DNA of 30,430 nt, taken from IMG/VR virus record IMGVR_UViG_3300042731_004498, positions 1 through 30,430 of that record, one strand, 5' to 3'. Within the stretch, counting starts at the first letter, position 1, and each line of letters opens with the position of its first letter. The stretch is from a virus. Positions 28,912 through 30,430 of this stretch are shown here, in pieces. The translations under genes and the position numbers were made by a program. The notes under the pieces are model-generated. The model was not told the origin of the DNA. It ran no database searches and worked only from the letters and a program-made list of their open reading frames with translations.

Positions 28912-29942
28912 GTGGCGACTCCGGGGAGCGATCGTTGCGCGGTGCGCGCATCCTGCAACCGCTTGTAATCGGCGTTGATGTCGAAACCGAGCCAGCAGCG
29001 CCCGTGTTTCTCGGCGACCTCGCCGACCGTGCCTGAGCCGAAAAACGGATCGAGCACGAGAGCCGGCCGAAACTTTCCGCTTTCGTGCTCGCAACCTGGC
29101 TCCGTAGTACGCCACGGGGCCCCGCAAATGGCGCAGCACTTCGCGGGCGTGCCGGCCAGGATACAGGGTTCGATCAGGGCCGGCGGGAATACCGCGAAGT
29201 GCGCGCCGGTGTACGGCGCCGAGACCACGGTCCAAACGGATCGCTTGTTGCGGCCGAGCGGGTGCAGCGGGAGGCCCGCTTGCGGCCCGAGCATCGGGAT
29301 GTGTTGGCCGTTCTGGTAGCTCGAGGCCGAGCCGCTCGCATAGGGCCGGCGGGGGCCGCGGCGATCGGCGGTCTCGTATGGCTCGCGGATCGCGTCGGTG
29401 TTGTAGTAATAGAGCGGCGACTTGGACAAAAGGAATAGGTACTCGTGCGCTTTCGTCGGCCGATCCCCGACTGACTCGGGCATCGGGTTTGGTTTCGCCC
29501 ATATGATATCGCTGCGCAGGATCCACCCATCGGCCTGCAGCGCAAAGGCAACGTGCCACGGGATGCCGATGAGGTTCTTGGGGGCGAGACCTTGCATTGG
29601 GGGTCTAGCCCGCTGCCAATCGGCATCAGCAACCCGCATCCCCTCATACTGCCCCGCTTGCTTTGCCCCACCTTGACTAGAATACGTATCCCCCAGGTTG
29701 AGCCACAGCGTACCGTCTGCGCGCAGCACCCTGCGCACTTCGCGAAACACGCGCACGAGCTCGGCCACGTATTCGTCGGGCGTGGCCTCGAGGCCGATTT
29801 GGCCCTCGGCGCCATAGTCGCGCAAGCCCCAATAGGGCGGGCTGGTCACGACACACTGCGCGCACTCGTCGGGCAACTCGGCCAAAAGCTCGCGGCAGTC
29901 GCCGACATACGAGCCGGGGATCTCGAAGCGGCCAACCTTCAC
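28908..29942 (-). CDS. DNA methyltransferase, beta-class (N4-cytosine or N6-adenine)
   Basis: 344 aa from GTG 29942, chosen because it overlaps the upstream stop as GTGA; a longer in-frame reading from 30125 would run across the preceding gene. The catalytic motif IV, TSPPYWGLRDYG, lies at residues 33-44, ahead of the AdoMet-binding motif I, DPFFGSGTVGE (298-308), which defines the beta order. TLWLNLGDTY and GRCWLGFDINADY are further conserved blocks. SPPY is more frequent in N4-cytosine enzymes, but TSPPYWGLRDY enzymes include adenine methylases. A CCAICGAPW loop before motif I may bind zinc. No restriction endonuclease is nearby, so an orphan anti-restriction or regulatory role is likely. 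Confidence 0.85.
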   Translation of the reverse strand: MKVGRFEIPGSYVGDCRELLAELPDECAQCVVTSPPYWGLRDYGAEGQIGLEATPDEYVAELVRVFREVRRVLRADGTLWLNLGDTYSSQGGAKQAGQYEGMRVADADWQRARPPMQGLAPKNLIGIPWHVAFALQADGWILRSDIIWAKPNPMPESVGDRPTKAHEYLFLLSKSPLYYYNTDAIREPYETADRRGPRRPYASGSASSYQNGQHIPMLGPQAGLPLHPLGRNKRSVWTVVSAPYTGAHFAVFPPALIEPCILAGTPAKCCAICGAPWRTTEPGCEHESGKFRPALVLDPFFGSGTVGEVAEKHGRCWLGFDINADYKRLQDARTAQRSLPGVAT

Positions 29943-30328
29943 CGATCGTCCCCCGGTGGAAAAACGAGCTTGACCGCGCGATCGTGCTTCGTGATCCGCG
30001 CGGTCTCGGCGCACGCCCACGCCGCGCACCCGTCGCACGGCGCCTCCGGGTCGCAGAATTGCTCGGCGGGTTGCAGACACCGGCCGCGCACCGGTGGGTT
30101 GTTTTCGACGTGGCGCGCGCGCCACTCCGCACGAGTCAGACCGTTGTAGAGCGGCGAGAGCTCGCCGCCGAGGTAGTGCGGCAGCGTAGTCCAGCGCTTT
30201 TCATGGTCGGCTTGAAAATCCCCGGCAACCGATCGACGATCCGCGGCGGTTTCGGTTTCGCGGCTTTCGGTCACCGGTTTTCGGGCATCGGCGGCGCGGG
30301 TTGCATCAGACTGCATATCCGGAATCAT
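29939..30328 (-). CDS. Cys-rich small hypothetical protein
   Basis: 129 aa from ATG 30328 (a second ATG at 30316 is equally possible; neither has a strong Shine-Dalgarno). The N-terminal 40 residues are polar and probably disordered (AADARKPVTESRETETAAD). Residues about 80-110 contain five Cys in the spacing C-x7-C-x5-C-x2-C-x4-C (GRCLQPAEQFCDPEAPCDGC), suggesting a metal site. It is the first visible gene of the run, ends as GTGA with the methyltransferase, and lies just downstream of a palindrome-bearing non-coding stretch. No family is recognised. Confidence 0.55.
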   Translation of the reverse strand: MIPDMQSDATRAADARKPVTESRETETAADRRSVAGDFQADHEKRWTTLPHYLGGELSPLYNGLTRAEWRARHVENNPPVRGRCLQPAEQFCDPEAPCDGCAAWACAETARITKHDRAVKLVFPPGDDR

Positions 30329-30430
30329 CCTGCATGTTTGGGTCAGTTGACCCCCCTATAAGATAGCGTAATCGCTTGGGTTTTTGTGGCCAAAGCCGAT
30401 GTCAATAATATCGCGAAGTTGAGCCGCGCC
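30329..30430 (-). other. Right-end non-coding stretch, probable promoter region
   Basis: These 102 bases are AT-richer than the genes and hold no supportable coding frame. On the minus strand there is a consensus -35 (TTGACA, 30405-30400) without a matching -10 at 17 bases, a TATTAT (30410-30405) whose -35 would lie beyond the window, and TATCTTATAG near 30365. I infer that the promoter of the rightmost operon is here but cannot place it exactly. Confidence 0.35.
30340..30353. promoter_or_regulatory. Palindrome GGGTCA-GT-TGACCC upstream of the first right-hand gene
   Basis: A perfect inverted repeat (6-bp arms, 2-bp centre) lies 12 bases upstream of ATG 30328. The location fits an operator acting on the operon that begins there. 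Its half (GGGTCAAC on the minus strand) also appears in the left control region near 1851-1858. Confidence 0.45.

Noticed and set aside
28600-29559. Extended 319-codon version of the zinc-knuckle gene
   Set aside because: The upstream two thirds are out of frame with the methyltransferase and Arg/His-rich; ATG 28911 with an ATGA junction explains the gene.
1-30430. Very frequent GAGCTC, CTCGAG and CGATCG hexamers
   Set aside because: They follow from favoured codon pairs (Glu-Leu, Leu-Glu, and Ile/Asp/Arg codons) in GC-rich genes; no spacing or phase suggests a repeat or signal.
1-30430. CRISPR array, tRNA, insertion sequence, integrase or diversity-generating retroelement
   Set aside because: No regularly spaced repeats, cloverleaf, transposase, tyrosine or serine recombinase, or reverse-transcriptase motif was seen on either strand.

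Overview
This GC-rich window is about 30 kb of a tailed-phage or prophage genome. Every gene I can support lies on the minus strand, so transcription runs from high to low coordinates. Gene packing is very tight: most junctions are ATGA, GTGA, TTGA, TAGTG or TAATG overlaps. The content and order are those of a Mu-like contractile-tailed phage (myovirus): Mu gp28-type terminase, gp29-type portal, I/Z protease-scaffold, T capsid, gp36, G, gp37, gp38, L sheath, tail tube, tail-assembly chaperone, tape measure, N, P, gp45, gp46, gp47 and gp48. No transposase, integrase, repressor or host gene is visible, so the replication mode, lysogeny and host cannot be read from this window. The GC content and the signal-peptide-bearing lysis-region protein fit a GC-rich, probably Gram-negative host, but that is inference.

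Layout, in order of transcription (right to left). (1) 30328-27807: a Cys-rich small protein, a beta-class DNA methyltransferase, two small basic or zinc-knuckle proteins and a probable small terminase. (2) 27859-20391: packaging and head genes (TerL, portal, protease with a nested scaffold, decoration protein, major capsid, gp35-position protein, gp36, gpG). No recognisable MuF (gpF) gene lies between portal and protease. (3) 20391-14289: tail genes, with an A AAA AAG slippery site in the chaperone gene that would yield a G/GT-style -1 fusion. (4) 14292-4148: baseplate hub, spike, wedge proteins, LamG-type adhesins, a gp48 homologue carrying two extra beta-sandwich domains, two tandem paralogues and a fibre. 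(5) 4166-2098: membrane proteins and a CHAP/NlpC-like endolysin, which form the lysis module. (6) 2097-1811: the largest non-coding gap (287 bp), full of inverted repeats, including three copies of a TTCAAG-N5-CTTGAA operator-like palindrome. (7) 1810-38: a separate leftward operon of unknown small genes, ending in a coiled-coil/zinc-ribbon protein.

The main candidates for new biology are the triple palindrome controlling the left operon, the LamG/gp48 mosaic baseplate protein, the dnaX-like frameshift site, the nested scaffold start with its own Shine-Dalgarno, and the unassigned left operon, one product of which ends in a beta-clamp-binding-like QLPLPL tail.
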